DNA of 60,118 nt from Chloroflexota bacterium (GTDB lineage Bacteria; Chloroflexota; JAJPGV01). Numbering within the stretch: the first letter of the stretch is position 1; each line of letters begins with the position of its first letter. This document shows, piece by piece, positions 1-8,849 of this stretch. The position numbers and the translations under genes are program-made. The notes under the pieces were generated by a model. That model had not been told where the DNA came from. It saw nothing but the letters and a program-made list of their open reading frames with translations, and made no database searches. The stretch is taken from NCBI GenBank assembly GCA_021325635.1, contig JAJPGV010000058.1:1-60118 (forward strand), written 5' to 3'.

Positions 1-156
1 CTAACGCCTCGCGACCAGCGCCTGACGCCTCCTGCCTGCCGACTAACGCCTCGCGCCCGCCGACTAACGCCTTGCGCCTTGCGCCTTGCGCCTTGCGCCT
101 TGCGCCTTGCGCCTTGCGCCTTGCGCCTTGCGCCTAACGCCTAACGCCTAACGCCT
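1..156. repeat. Heptamer microsatellite array upstream of ftsY
   Basis: Tandem 7-bp units of the form NNRCGCC fill this stretch. The first 70 bp are degenerate (TAACGCC, TCGCGCC, CAGCGCC, TGACGCC mixed with variants). Nine identical TTGCGCC units follow at 72-134, then three TAACGCC units at 135-155, ending one base before the ftsY start codon. The unit length of 7 means any ORF through it changes frame from unit to unit, so it is not coding. It leaves no room for a recognisable Shine-Dalgarno sequence before ftsY. The array at 33869-34008 is built from the same unit in the opposite orientation. Confidence 0.9.
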
Positions 157-1245
157 ATGTTCAACTGGCTGCGTAGGAAAGATCGCGAGCCCGAGCTCGT
201 CGAGGCCGATGAGGCCAGCGGCGAGGGCACCGAGCTGTCCGGCGCCGCCGCGGAGGCAGGACTATCCGAGGAGGAGCTGGCCGAAGAAGCGCTCACGGCC
301 GTTCCCGAAGACGAGCTGGTGCTCGAGGAGCAGGAAGAGGAGCGCGAAGCCAGCCTCGAGGAGAGCCTGGCCAAGACGCGTGGCGGCTTCTTCTCGCGCA
401 TCAAGGGGCTGTTCAACCGCAAGACGGAGATCACTGAGGAGTTCTACGAAGAGCTGGAGGAGCTGCTCATCCAGGCCGACGTGGGCGTCATGACCACGCA
501 GCGCCTCATCGAAGCTCTTCGCGAGCGGGTTGAAGACGACAACATCCGCGCCATCGACGGAGCCCGCGAAGCCTTTCGCGACGAGATGGCCGGCTTTCTC
601 GAAGATGAGAGCGAGGGTCTGCGCCTGGCCCAGCCGGTCTCACTGCTCTTGATCGTTGGGGTCAACGGTGTGGGCAAGACCACCACCATCGGCAAGCTGG
701 CAACCTACCTGAAAGGCGCTGGCCACAGCGTGCTGCTGGCCGCGGGCGACACTTTCCGAGCTGCCGCTATCGAGCAGCTGCAGGCCTGGGGCTCCCGGGC
801 CGGTGTGCCGGTCATCGCCCACCAGCCCGGCTCGGATCCGAGCGCCGTCATCTTCGACGCCATCGCCGCTGCCGAAGCTCGCGGCGTGGACGTCGTGCTG
901 GCCGACACCGCGGGCCGGCTGCACACTAAGTTCAACCTCATGGAAGAGCTGCGCAAGGTTTCCAGCGTGGCCGGCAAGCGCCTTCCCGGCGCCCCGCATG
1001 AGGTCCTGCTGATCGTGGATGCGACGAGCGGCCAGAACGCGCTCATCCAGGCCAAGCAGTTCACCGAAGTCAGTCCGGTAACGGGCCTTATCGTGACAAA
1101 GCTCGACAGCACCGCCAAGGGCGGCATCGTCTTCGCCATTCGCGACGAGCTCGGCCTGCCAATCAAGTTCGTGGGCACCGGGGAGAAGATCTCCGACCTC
1201 GCCCCATTCGACGCCGGCCGCTTCGTCGGGGGCTTATTCGATTAG
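157..1245 (+). CDS. ftsY: Signal recognition particle receptor FtsY
   Basis: FtsY is the membrane-associated SRP receptor GTPase that docks SRP-ribosome complexes at the translocon. The 362-aa protein has an acidic, Glu-rich N-terminal A-region (about residues 10-75), then the helical N domain and the GTPase G domain. G-domain motifs are all visible: P-loop GVNGVGKTTTIGKLA (about 170), DTFRAAAIEQL, DTAGRLHTKFNLMEEL, TKLDSTAKGG, and the closing GTGEKISDLAPFD. The ATG at 157 directly follows the heptamer array and has no obvious ribosome-binding site. MFNWLRRK is a plausible basic amphipathic N-terminus. The 3' end overlaps the convergent membrane gene by 12 bp. Confidence 0.97.
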   Translation: MFNWLRRKDREPELVEADEASGEGTELSGAAAEAGLSEEELAEEALTAVPEDELVLEEQEEEREASLEESLAKTRGGFFSRIKGLFNRKTEITEEFYEELEELLIQADVGVMTTQRLIEALRERVEDDNIRAIDGAREAFRDEMAGFLEDESEGLRLAQPVSLLLIVGVNGVGKTTTIGKLATYLKGAGHSVLLAAGDTFRAAAIEQLQAWGSRAGVPVIAHQPGSDPSAVIFDAIAAAEARGVDVVLADTAGRLHTKFNLMEELRKVSSVAGKRLPGAPHEVLLIVDATSGQNALIQAKQFTEVSPVTGLIVTKLDSTAKGGIVFAIRDELGLPIKFVGTGEKISDLAPFDAGRFVGGLFD

Positions 1246-2733
1246 AGGGGAGCTGCTCTTCCTCGACAAGCGAGCCGAAATGGCCAGGATCGCAAGCAGC
1301 GACCAGAACAGCGCCACCATGTGCGGAAAGCGGAAGAAGTAGTGGTCGGCGATTCCGGCCACGCCAGCGGCGAACAGCGCGGCTGAGGCCGTCGCCATCC
1401 AAGCCTGGCCGTCCGCGTCGGCCTCCCTGTAGCGGCGCCGTACCCACAGCGCCAGCGTCGTGACCACCACGGCAAAAGCCGTCACGCCCACCAGACCGAT
1501 TTCCAGCGCCATGAGCAGATAGATGTTGGAGACGCCGACGTAGATGTCGATCTGCGGCGTAATGGCCGAGGTCCCGGTCGGCGTGGTGCCAAAACCCACC
1601 CCGAACAGCGGGTAGGCGGCGATGAAGCTCAGGGCATCCTTGTACTCGCCAATGCGCATGGCCGAAGCCTTGTCCTCGATCAGGAATCCCGAAACCAGGT
1701 GCTGGCCAAAATCGGTGTTGCCCAGGGCGATCACGGCCACGACGCCTGCCAGGGCGACAAAGGGAAACGCTCGCCGGTAGCGCATCATGACCAGAAAGGC
1801 CACCCCCGCGGCGAGCCCCACCCAGGCTCCGCGCGAATAGCTGAGCAGCAGGGCCCAGGCCATGACCACCAGCAGCGGCGCAGCCAGCAGCCACGCTCGG
1901 ATGTGCGCTCGGCTTCCCCGACCGGAAGGGAGCGGCTCGGACGACAGCAGGCCCTGTTTGCCCAGCAGGCGGCCCAGGAGCAGCAGCAGACCGATCATCA
2001 GCAGGCCGCCGAAAATGTTCGGGTCCACCGACGTCGAGGTAGCTCGCCAGATGGTCGTGCCGGCGATGAAGCGCAGCGTATCCTCAACTCCGGTGGGATA
2101 GCCCAACGGACCAAGCGCCGACAGCGTCCGGGCGGCCGTCTCCTGGCCCGCGGCGTAGAGCACAACCGCCAGCAGCGCCGAGCCAAAGCTGCCCGCGATG
2201 AGAGCGTTGACGAAGCTCGCCAGCATTCGTCTGCTGGTCAGGCCGTTGGTTAGCGCAAAGAACAGCAGGATGGCCGCCACGAGCTTGAGGAAGTAGCGCA
2301 CCGTCTCCCCGTTCACCCCATAAGCTGCGCCGAAGACGAAGGACACAGTGCACAGAGCCAGGTAGATCACGATTGGCAGATCGAGCGGCGTGGATACCCC
2401 CGGCTGCACCCGGCCCAGGAAGCGCATGAGAGCCACTATCAGGAGCAGAGCCAGGAGCGCGTCGAGCATCGTCGGCTGCACTCCCAGCCGCAGAGGCATG
2501 GTGGCGAAGGGCAGCAGCGTGATCACGGCGGCCAGCAGCCAGAAGCGACCCGTCGGGAGCGCGACCGCGCCGACGCAAACGCCGAGCGCCAGGATACCCA
2601 GCAGCGCATACAGCGGATTGACGGCCGAAACCAGGGCCCCAGCCACGACGCCAGCCAGCACCGCGGTTCCCGCCAAAGCCGCCCACCGCGGCGGTCGCGC
2701 TTCACGCCACTGCAGCGTCCGGATCATGGCCAC
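1234..2733 (-). CDS. Wzy/WaaL-like O-antigen polymerase or ligase family membrane protein
   Basis: This 499-aa polytopic protein has roughly 11-12 hydrophobic segments and a large non-cytoplasmic loop at about residues 320-385. That loop contains the SYSRGAWVGLA and YPLFGVGFGTTPTG patches typical of the Wzy_C (O-antigen ligase/polymerase) family. Such proteins polymerise or transfer lipid-linked glycans on the outer face of the membrane. It is the last gene of the minus-strand glycan locus, 25 bp after the GT4 gene. The start is GTG at 2733, with an ATG two codons later as the alternative. The 3' end overlaps ftsY by 12 bp. Polymerase and ligase cannot be distinguished from sequence alone. 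Confidence 0.85.
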   Translation of the reverse strand: MAMIRTLQWREARPPRWAALAGTAVLAGVVAGALVSAVNPLYALLGILALGVCVGAVALPTGRFWLLAAVITLLPFATMPLRLGVQPTMLDALLALLLIVALMRFLGRVQPGVSTPLDLPIVIYLALCTVSFVFGAAYGVNGETVRYFLKLVAAILLFFALTNGLTSRRMLASFVNALIAGSFGSALLAVVLYAAGQETAARTLSALGPLGYPTGVEDTLRFIAGTTIWRATSTSVDPNIFGGLLMIGLLLLLGRLLGKQGLLSSEPLPSGRGSRAHIRAWLLAAPLLVVMAWALLLSYSRGAWVGLAAGVAFLVMMRYRRAFPFVALAGVVAVIALGNTDFGQHLVSGFLIEDKASAMRIGEYKDALSFIAAYPLFGVGFGTTPTGTSAITPQIDIYVGVSNIYLLMALEIGLVGVTAFAVVVTTLALWVRRRYREADADGQAWMATASAALFAAGVAGIADHYFFRFPHMVALFWSLLAILAISARLSRKSSSPLIE

Positions 2734-2758
2734 GCTCCCGCTCCTGCGCGCACGTCGT

Positions 2759-3946
2759 TCAGCCTACCCGCTCTTCCAGCAGCTCGAGGTACAGGCTCTG
2801 GTGCTTCTCGGCGATGGAGTTCCAGGAAAAGCGCTTGCCCAGCTTGGCCGCTTCCAGCCCCAGCCTGCGGCGTAACACGGCGTCATCGGCCAGGTCGTCC
2901 AGGGCGCGAGCCAGGCCTATCGGATTGGCGGGCTCTGTCAAGCGTACGTTCACACCGTCGATCAAGTCGTCTTCAGCCGGGCGCGTGGTCAGGATCGGCA
3001 GGCCGTGCTCCAAGGCCGCCATCAACGTGCCGCGGCGGAAGGAGGCGCCATCACGATACGGAAGCGCGCACACGTCAGCGGCGAGCAGGTGATCCGAGAC
3101 GTCAGTCGGCTCCAGGAATCCGGTTTCGATCACCTGGTCGCTCAGCCCTAGCTCCTCGACCTTGCGCCGGATCGAATCGGCAAAGGCCAGGTTCGTTTTA
3201 TCGGACGAGCCGGTGGTGCCACCCACCAGCACGAGCCGAACGTCCCGGCCCTGCTCCCTCAGCAGCTTGATCGCCGGCAGCAGGTCTTGCAAGCCCTTGC
3301 TCTGGTTGAGCAAACCGAAATGGCTCACCAGCAGCGTTTGAGGTCCGGCGCCGAGCCGGCGGCGAAGATCCGGGCGGGAGTCGCGCTTGGAGGGGTTCTT
3401 CAGGATATTGGGACCAATCGGGATAAGGTGGTAACGCGCGGCGGGAGGCCCAGGCCGCTGAGCCAGGAGCTGTTTGAAGTCGGCGGCGTTCGTGGCCACG
3501 AAGCCGTCGCAGCGCCGTTCGCCCGCCCGCATGGCGAGCTGCCGCAGCGGCCCACGCAGCCACGGCTGGTAGGGCGCGTCCAGGTCGTGAAACGTAAACA
3601 CGACGCGGGCGGGATTGCCAGCCAGGCGCAGGGCCAGCGGCAGCAGGTTGATGGCGGGATGCAGTCCGTAAGCGGCGGTCTGGTACTGCACGTGGACGAC
3701 GTTGGCGCGCATCGTCCGGATGCGCTTGCCCAGGTCCGGCCAGGAGAGAAAATCCCAACGACCGACGGCCGGCGCCACCGGAAAGCCCTTGCCGCGGGCA
3801 GTTTCGCCTGCGGCACTGCTGGTCACGACGCCCACTTCGATACCGAGGGGCACGAGATGCTGGCAGAGCAGGTTGGTGTAGTCACCCAGCCCGCCGTGCT
3901 GGGGCGGGAACTCCCCGCTCACCATCAGGACGCGGATAGGTACCAA
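2759..3946 (-). CDS. Family 4 glycosyltransferase (GT-B fold)
   Basis: This is a retaining, nucleotide-sugar dependent glycosyltransferase acting in the cytoplasm on a lipid-linked glycan. The protein begins with the Rossmann strand RVLMVSGEFPPQHGGLGDYT and has an NQSKGLQDLLPAIKLL motif mid-protein. Near residue 310 the donor-site segment reads ALEHGLPILTT, typical of GT4. The open frame extends 132 codons further upstream but only as antisense-like, composition-biased sequence inside the previous gene. I place the start at the TTG at 3946, giving 395 aa and a 22-bp overlap with the upstream GT2 gene. The in-frame ATG at 3925 would cut into the first beta strand. The overlap suggests translational coupling. 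Confidence 0.85.
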   Translation of the reverse strand: MVPIRVLMVSGEFPPQHGGLGDYTNLLCQHLVPLGIEVGVVTSSAAGETARGKGFPVAPAVGRWDFLSWPDLGKRIRTMRANVVHVQYQTAAYGLHPAINLLPLALRLAGNPARVVFTFHDLDAPYQPWLRGPLRQLAMRAGERRCDGFVATNAADFKQLLAQRPGPPAARYHLIPIGPNILKNPSKRDSRPDLRRRLGAGPQTLLVSHFGLLNQSKGLQDLLPAIKLLREQGRDVRLVLVGGTTGSSDKTNLAFADSIRRKVEELGLSDQVIETGFLEPTDVSDHLLAADVCALPYRDGASFRRGTLMAALEHGLPILTTRPAEDDLIDGVNVRLTEPANPIGLARALDDLADDAVLRRRLGLEAAKLGKRFSWNSIAEKHQSLYLELLEERVG

Positions 3947-4875
3947 CCCAGGATTCTCCGGTACAAGCTGACGCGCTCGCGCCGCATCTGCCGCTTCGAC
4001 GGCTGCAGCACGAATTTGGCCGCCTCCTCGGCCAGCTGGAACAGAAAGGTGGCGAACACAAACCAACGCAGCGCAATCGCGGCCGGCGCCCCATGATGCT
4101 TGCGGAAGAAGCGGTAGCGGCTCTCGTGAAAGTTGATGTTCCGCCTGAACAGATCCTGGGCGCTGCTGGCACCCTCGTGGTGCACCACGGCGGCGTCGGG
4201 CACGAACCAGACCTCGAACCCCGCCTGGCGCAGGCGGTAGCAGAGGTCCATCTCCTCCGAGTACATGAAGAAGCGCTCGTCGAAGCCGCCCACCTGGTCC
4301 AGCGCCGAGCGCCGCACGAGCATGCAGGCGCCCACGATCCAATCGACCTGCTGCGGCTGGTCCTCCGAAGTGTCAGCCCGGTAGAAGGAGCGGAGCAGCG
4401 GGAGGCCGCCGAGATACCGTTGCAGGACTGTGCTCTCCACAAAGGCTGTGCTGACCCGGGGAAAGCTGCGCCTGGACGGCTGCACGCTGCCGTCGGGGTT
4501 GAGCAGCAGAGGGCCGACGCAGCCGGCCTGTTCCCGCTGGTCCATGAAAGCCAGCAGCCGCGCAATGGCGCCAGGCCGAAGCTCGGTATCCGGATTCAGG
4601 AACATGGCCAGGCGGCCGCCGGACAGGTCCAGGCCTTGATTGCTGGCCGCGCCAAAGCCGGTATTGGACGCATTAGCCAGCAGTCGAACCCAGGGAAAGT
4701 CGGTGCGAAGCATCTCGACCGAGCCGTCGGTGGACGCGTTGTCCACCACGATCACCTCGGCGTTCGCGGGAACCCCCAACCCAGCCACCTCGAGCTCGCG
4801 CCGCACCGAGGTCAGGCAGGCCCGCAGCAGCTCGCGCACGTTCCAGTTGACGACGATGACGCTTAGCTGAGGCAT
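3925..4875 (-). CDS. Family 2 glycosyltransferase, rhamnosyltransferase-like
   Basis: This is a GT-A fold glycosyltransferase of about 316 aa. It opens with LSVIVVNWNVRELLRACL and continues with EVIVVDNASTDGSVEML, the nucleotide-binding region of GT2 enzymes. Later come FGAASNQGLDLSGG and the DxD-like FLNPDTELRPG. The acceptor half holds IVGACMLVRRSALDQVGGFDE and FFMYSEEMDLCYRL, hallmarks of the WbbL/rhamnosyltransferase subgroup. The ATG at 4875 overlaps the preceding gene by 13 bp and sits immediately before the catalytic domain, so longer upstream starts are rejected. A hydrophobic segment near residues 275-290 may anchor it to the membrane. Confidence 0.88.
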   Translation of the reverse strand: MPQLSVIVVNWNVRELLRACLTSVRRELEVAGLGVPANAEVIVVDNASTDGSVEMLRTDFPWVRLLANASNTGFGAASNQGLDLSGGRLAMFLNPDTELRPGAIARLLAFMDQREQAGCVGPLLLNPDGSVQPSRRSFPRVSTAFVESTVLQRYLGGLPLLRSFYRADTSEDQPQQVDWIVGACMLVRRSALDQVGGFDERFFMYSEEMDLCYRLRQAGFEVWFVPDAAVVHHEGASSAQDLFRRNINFHESRYRFFRKHHGAPAAIALRWFVFATFLFQLAEEAAKFVLQPSKRQMRRERVSLYRRILGWYLSAS

Positions 4876-5603
4876 TTCCAGTAGCGCCGGAAGGTGAAAT
4901 AGGCCATCAGCGCGCTCAGCAGCAGGCCGTGTCCGCCGTCGCGGTAGCCCTGCAGTGTCCAGTAGCGGCGCACAAACTCCCGCGCCGGCATCGACAGCAG
5001 GCTGCGCCAGCGCACTTTTCCTGCTCGCAGCAGCTGCCGCGCTTCGAAGTCTGTGTAACGCTCCTGCTTCCGGAAAAACTGCGTCAACGTCTGATAGTTG
5101 TAGTGCAGCAGGTGCTCGCGTAAATGGCCAGGCTCGCCGCAATCGAGCTCCGCAATCTCGTGGACGGGCACCGATTCCACGTAGCGGCCGTGGCGCCGAT
5201 CGAGCAGCCGCAGCTGATAGTCGGGATACCAGCCCGTATGGCGCATGACCTTTCCCAGGATGCAGTTGAAACGGGGAACCATGTACCCGTCGCGCTGCGG
5301 GCTCGCCACGACCGCTCGGGCCTCCGCCGCGAGCTCCGGGGTTACCCGCTCATCAGCATCGACGAACAGGATCCAGTCGTTCTCGGCCAGCCCCATCGCG
5401 GCGTTGCGCTGGCAGGCGAAATTGTCGAATTCCCGTTCAGCAACGTGGACGCCGGGCATGGCACGGCACAGAGCCACCGTGCGGTCGACGCTGCCCCCAT
5501 CGAGCACGAGCCGCTCGTCGGCCCAGGCCAGCGTCTGCAGGCATGGCACGATGTTGCGCTCTTCGTCACGAGCAATGATCGCCGCGGTGATCACGCCGGC
5601 CAC
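4863..5603 (-). CDS. Family 2 glycosyltransferase, WaaE/KdtX-like
   Basis: The 246-aa protein matches the short GT2 subgroup of LPS-core glucosyltransferases. It begins ITAAIIARDEERNIVPCL, followed by ADERLVLDGGSVDRTV and the metal-binding DWILFVDADERVTPEL. The characteristic YQLRLLDRRHGRYVE and VHEIAELDCGEPGHL segments come next. The C-terminal 50 residues are hydrophobic and basic, consistent with membrane association. The start is GTG at 5603, and a second GTG at 5594 would remove three residues. It lies 15 bp downstream of the YfhO-type gene in the same transcript. The sugar donor cannot be read from sequence. Confidence 0.87.
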   Translation of the reverse strand: MAGVITAAIIARDEERNIVPCLQTLAWADERLVLDGGSVDRTVALCRAMPGVHVAEREFDNFACQRNAAMGLAENDWILFVDADERVTPELAAEARAVVASPQRDGYMVPRFNCILGKVMRHTGWYPDYQLRLLDRRHGRYVESVPVHEIAELDCGEPGHLREHLLHYNYQTLTQFFRKQERYTDFEARQLLRAGKVRWRSLLSMPAREFVRRYWTLQGYRDGGHGLLLSALMAYFTFRRYWKCLS

Positions 5604-5618
5604 CTACCAGAATGCACG

Positions 5619-7949
5619 TTACGAAGCGCGCCCGCGCGCGACGCCTGCAGCCATCACCGCCAGCGCCGCCAGCCAGCCGGCCAGGCTGATGACCGCGCCC
5701 AGCTTGAACGATCGCGGATCGAAGGTCAGCCGTACCTGGTGCTGGCCGGCAGGCATGACCACGCCCTGGAAGGCGAAGTCGGCACGATAGATAGCGGTGT
5801 CTCTGCCGTCGATGGTGGCCTTCCACCCTGGATAGAAGGGGGTGCTGACCACGAGCGCCGCCTGCTGCGGCGCATCGACCCGCAGCGCCAGATCCTGCTC
5901 GGACTCCGATTCCACGCTGGCGGGCCATGGCCCGCCGTCACCGGAAATGGCCGGGCCGCCCTCGAGAACGGCGACACGCCGCGGGTCGAAGGTGGCTGCT
6001 CGTATGGTTTGCTGCGCCTGGTCGTGCGTGCCCCCGGCGGATTGGCTCACCAGGAACGCTCGCGGCAGCGCAGACTGGTTCTCGTAGACGTTCATGGCCC
6101 TGTCCTCGGTGTATGCCGCCCGGAACTTCGGATCCAGCGGCGTGTCCTTCTTCGCCAGCACGTATTTCACCCCGAGCAGATCGTAAAGGGGCGAGCCACG
6201 GCCCTGGATGTAGCTCTTCCACACGTCGTAGTAGTCGGACAGCTGCACGGGGTTGAACAGGCCCCAGATGCTGTGCACTCGTTCGAGCGCAGGCAGGTCG
6301 GGTGGGAAGAGGTCGTCCACGTTGGTCGCCGTATCGATGCGGTAGTCCGCCCCGTTGGCCCGCAGGAAATCCAGCAGCGGACCCTGACGGAAGGGTGCCA
6401 CCACGTCGTTGTAGCCGGGGTTGAAGCCATAACCGGCGCTGCCCAGGTCGACGGCCACCAGCGCCACGGCCAGCGCAGCGAAAGCCGTGGACCAGCGCCG
6501 CCTGACGTGCAGCAGCCCGTGCGTCGCCAGCAGCAGCAGAGCCAGGACGGCAACGCCGCCGGCGGCGACCTCGAGGCGATGAAAGATCACGGCGTCGTCG
6601 TGCTGGTGCGTCAACAGGATGGTGTAGGCGCCAGGCAAGCAGGCGAGCAGCACGAACAGAGCCGCGACTCCGCTGATACGCCGCAGCCATTCAATGGCGA
6701 AACGGGTACGGGCCCGGCCTTCACGGATGGCGTCGAACCCGAGGGCCGCCAGCATGGCCACGCCGAGGTCAAAGTACACCAGGAAGCGGCCGGGAGCGCG
6801 GACCTTGTCGAAGCCCGGCACGAAACGGTACAGCCAGCCCTGCAGCACCGTGGCCTCGCCCAGCGACAGCAGGACGCCGAGCACGGCCAGCCAGAAGAAG
6901 AACCTGCTCTCGGCCGTTCGACGCAGCCGCACGGCTGCCGCAGCCAGCAGCAGCGGCAGCACACCGGCATATCCGAAGACCTCGGTGGTCGTCCACGATC
7001 CCCAGTAGTTCTGGGAGCTCTCGCCAAAAAAGTGCGGCACCAGCAGCGTCAACAGGCCGGCCGGGGCCAGCGCAAACTTGGTCGATTCCTCGTAGGAGAT
7101 GCCCGCCCGCAGCGACAGTCGCGTAAGCTCCAGGCTCGGCAAGATCTGGACCGCCGAGAGGATCGCGGCACCGGCCAGGATGGCCCCGAGCAGCGGCAGC
7201 GATCGGCGCCAGCTGCCCCACAAGACTGTGAAGAGCAGCACAGCCAGGAGCTCGTACAGGAACAGCTGCGTGTGCCCGGCAAAAAAAGCGACGGCCAGGA
7301 CGACGCTGGTCAGCGGGGCAGTGATCAGCGGACGCACCCCGCGCAGCGCCAGCCGCAGGAGCAGCAGCTCCAGCGGCAGCCACACTGCCACTTCGACCAT
7401 GTTCAGGTGGCCAAGCTGAGCCACCATGAAACCCGACCACATCCACACTACCCCGCCCAGGATGCTGCCCGCCCGGCTGACCCCAAGGGACCTGGCCAAC
7501 AGGTAAGCCAGGCTCCCAGCCAGCGCGTAATGGACCATCGCCAGCGTTTCCATGGCCCCATACGAGAAGGGGCGGGAGAAGCGCTCGATCAGCAGATTGG
7601 CCGGGTAGAACAGACCGCTCTGGATGTCGGCGGCGAAGGGCATGCCCGAGAACAAGTAGGGGTTCCACAGCGGCAGATGGCCGGCGTGCAGCGCCTGCGA
7701 CGCGAAGCCATACATCGGATACAGAAAGGAGGCCAGGTCCCCGCCGCCATTCGGGACCGTCGCCCGATCGAACAGCACCTGCCAGAAGAAGCCGACGTTC
7801 AAGGCCCACAGCAGCGCCAGCGCCAGCATATCGAGGTGGTACGGCCGCTTGGCCTGCCGCGCGCGCCAGCGCCATCTCATCACACCCGCCGCCCCCAGCC
7901 AAACGACCGCAGCCAGGAGCAGCGGCGGCAGTGACTCGGCGCCGGTCAC
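5619..7949 (-). CDS. YfhO-family multipass membrane glycosyltransferase-like protein
   Basis: This 776-aa protein has about 12-13 membrane segments in the first 500 residues and an extracytoplasmic C-terminal domain ending in one more helix. The segment PMYGFASQALHAGHLPLWNPYLFSG near residue 85 and the C-terminal FYPGWKATIDGRDT / MPAGQHQVRLTF patches are typical of bacterial YfhO proteins. YfhO of Gram-positive bacteria is linked to glycosylation of lipoteichoic acid, and the family is GT-C-like. The GTG start at 7949 overlaps the stop of the upstream GT2 gene by 4 bp, implying coupling. Its place among five glycosyltransferases supports a role in transferring sugars outside the membrane. Confidence 0.88.
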   Translation of the reverse strand: MTGAESLPPLLLAAVVWLGAAGVMRWRWRARQAKRPYHLDMLALALLWALNVGFFWQVLFDRATVPNGGGDLASFLYPMYGFASQALHAGHLPLWNPYLFSGMPFAADIQSGLFYPANLLIERFSRPFSYGAMETLAMVHYALAGSLAYLLARSLGVSRAGSILGGVVWMWSGFMVAQLGHLNMVEVAVWLPLELLLLRLALRGVRPLITAPLTSVVLAVAFFAGHTQLFLYELLAVLLFTVLWGSWRRSLPLLGAILAGAAILSAVQILPSLELTRLSLRAGISYEESTKFALAPAGLLTLLVPHFFGESSQNYWGSWTTTEVFGYAGVLPLLLAAAAVRLRRTAESRFFFWLAVLGVLLSLGEATVLQGWLYRFVPGFDKVRAPGRFLVYFDLGVAMLAALGFDAIREGRARTRFAIEWLRRISGVAALFVLLACLPGAYTILLTHQHDDAVIFHRLEVAAGGVAVLALLLLATHGLLHVRRRWSTAFAALAVALVAVDLGSAGYGFNPGYNDVVAPFRQGPLLDFLRANGADYRIDTATNVDDLFPPDLPALERVHSIWGLFNPVQLSDYYDVWKSYIQGRGSPLYDLLGVKYVLAKKDTPLDPKFRAAYTEDRAMNVYENQSALPRAFLVSQSAGGTHDQAQQTIRAATFDPRRVAVLEGGPAISGDGGPWPASVESESEQDLALRVDAPQQAALVVSTPFYPGWKATIDGRDTAIYRADFAFQGVVMPAGQHQVRLTFDPRSFKLGAVISLAGWLAALAVMAAGVARGRAS

Positions 7950-8824
7950 AATGAGATTCTCCGTGGCGCCCTGCTGCCCCAGGCGGCGCCCTCTTTGGCA
8001 CGCCCGACGCGCACGATGGCTTCCCAGGCCACGTTGAAGAGCCAGCTATGAGCGCGCCGGTTGAACTGGCGCCTGCTCCGAAACAGCTGCTCTCGCATCG
8101 GCCTCGGGGTTTGGCGGGTGCTGCCGCCGGCATGGTGGAGCACCGTCAGCTCGGGCAGATAGCGGATCTTCCAGCCGGCCCGGCGCAGCCGCCAGCAGAG
8201 ATCGATCTCCTCCACGTACATGAAGTACGAGGCATCGAATTCGAGACCGGTACGGCGGAGCATGAAGCAGGCGCCGAGGCAGTGATCGATGTCCATCTCG
8301 CGCTCGTAGTCGGTGCGCGGGTAGCGGCCGTTCACCGGGCTGTCGAGCAGCCGCGGATGGATCGGGAACAGGTCGAGAAAGGCCTGCGTCAGACCCGGGA
8401 AGCGAAAACAGGAGTGCTGGAACGAGCCGTCGGGGTACACCAGGCGGCAGCCCAGCACCGCCACGTCGGGATGCCGATCCAGGTAGTCGATCATCCGATC
8501 CAGCGATCCGCCGCGGATCTCGGTATCCGGGTTGAGGATCAACAGGTGCCGCCCCTTCGACGCTCGGATGGCCTGGTTATTGGCAGCGGCGAAGCCGGCG
8601 TTGCGCTCATTGGCCAGCAGCTTGACAGACGGGAAATCCCGGCGCACCATGTCCGCCGAGCCGTCGCTTGAGGCATTGTCCACCACCCACACGTCAAAGG
8701 AGTGCTCCACAGGCTGCGCGAGCACCGACGTCAGGCAGGACCGCAGCAGCTCACGGACGTTGTAGCTCACGACGACCACGGACAGGTCCGTCGGTGGGAC
8801 TTCCTGGGACGGGTTGCGCGGCAA
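7946..8824 (-). CDS. Family 2 glycosyltransferase, rhamnosyltransferase-like (second copy)
   Basis: This is a paralogue of the GT2 at 3925-4875 with the same motif order: LSVVVVSYNVRELLRSCL, DVWVVDNASSDGSADMV, FAAANNQAIRASKG, LILNPDTEIRGGS, LGACFMLRRTGLEFD and YFMYVEEIDLCWRL. The open frame runs back to a TTG at 8926, but that portion lies inside the upstream lipoprotein gene. I chose the TTG at 8824, giving 292 aa, because it clears the overlap and sits 13 codons before the catalytic strand. GGAGG lies just ahead of it, but closer than usual, so the start is not certain. The stop overlaps the YfhO-type start by 4 bp. Confidence 0.85.
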   Translation of the reverse strand: MPRNPSQEVPPTDLSVVVVSYNVRELLRSCLTSVLAQPVEHSFDVWVVDNASSDGSADMVRRDFPSVKLLANERNAGFAAANNQAIRASKGRHLLILNPDTEIRGGSLDRMIDYLDRHPDVAVLGCRLVYPDGSFQHSCFRFPGLTQAFLDLFPIHPRLLDSPVNGRYPRTDYEREMDIDHCLGACFMLRRTGLEFDASYFMYVEEIDLCWRLRRAGWKIRYLPELTVLHHAGGSTRQTPRPMREQLFRSRRQFNRRAHSWLFNVAWEAIVRVGRAKEGAAWGSRAPRRISL

Positions 8825-8849
8825 CTCCTCCGCCGCGACCGATCCCCCG

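Noticed and set aside
1-156. CRISPR array
   Set aside because: Units are only 7 bp and contiguous, with no spacers. It is a microsatellite.
3947-4342. N-terminal extension of the GT4 glycosyltransferase to 527 aa
   Set aside because: The extra 132 residues lie in the GT2 gene, are Arg/Gly/Ala-rich, and precede the first strand of the GT-B fold.
5124-7934. A 936-aa plus-strand open frame
   Set aside because: It is entirely antisense to the YfhO-type and GT2 genes, Gln/Arg/His-rich, and has no motif. High GC keeps antisense frames open.
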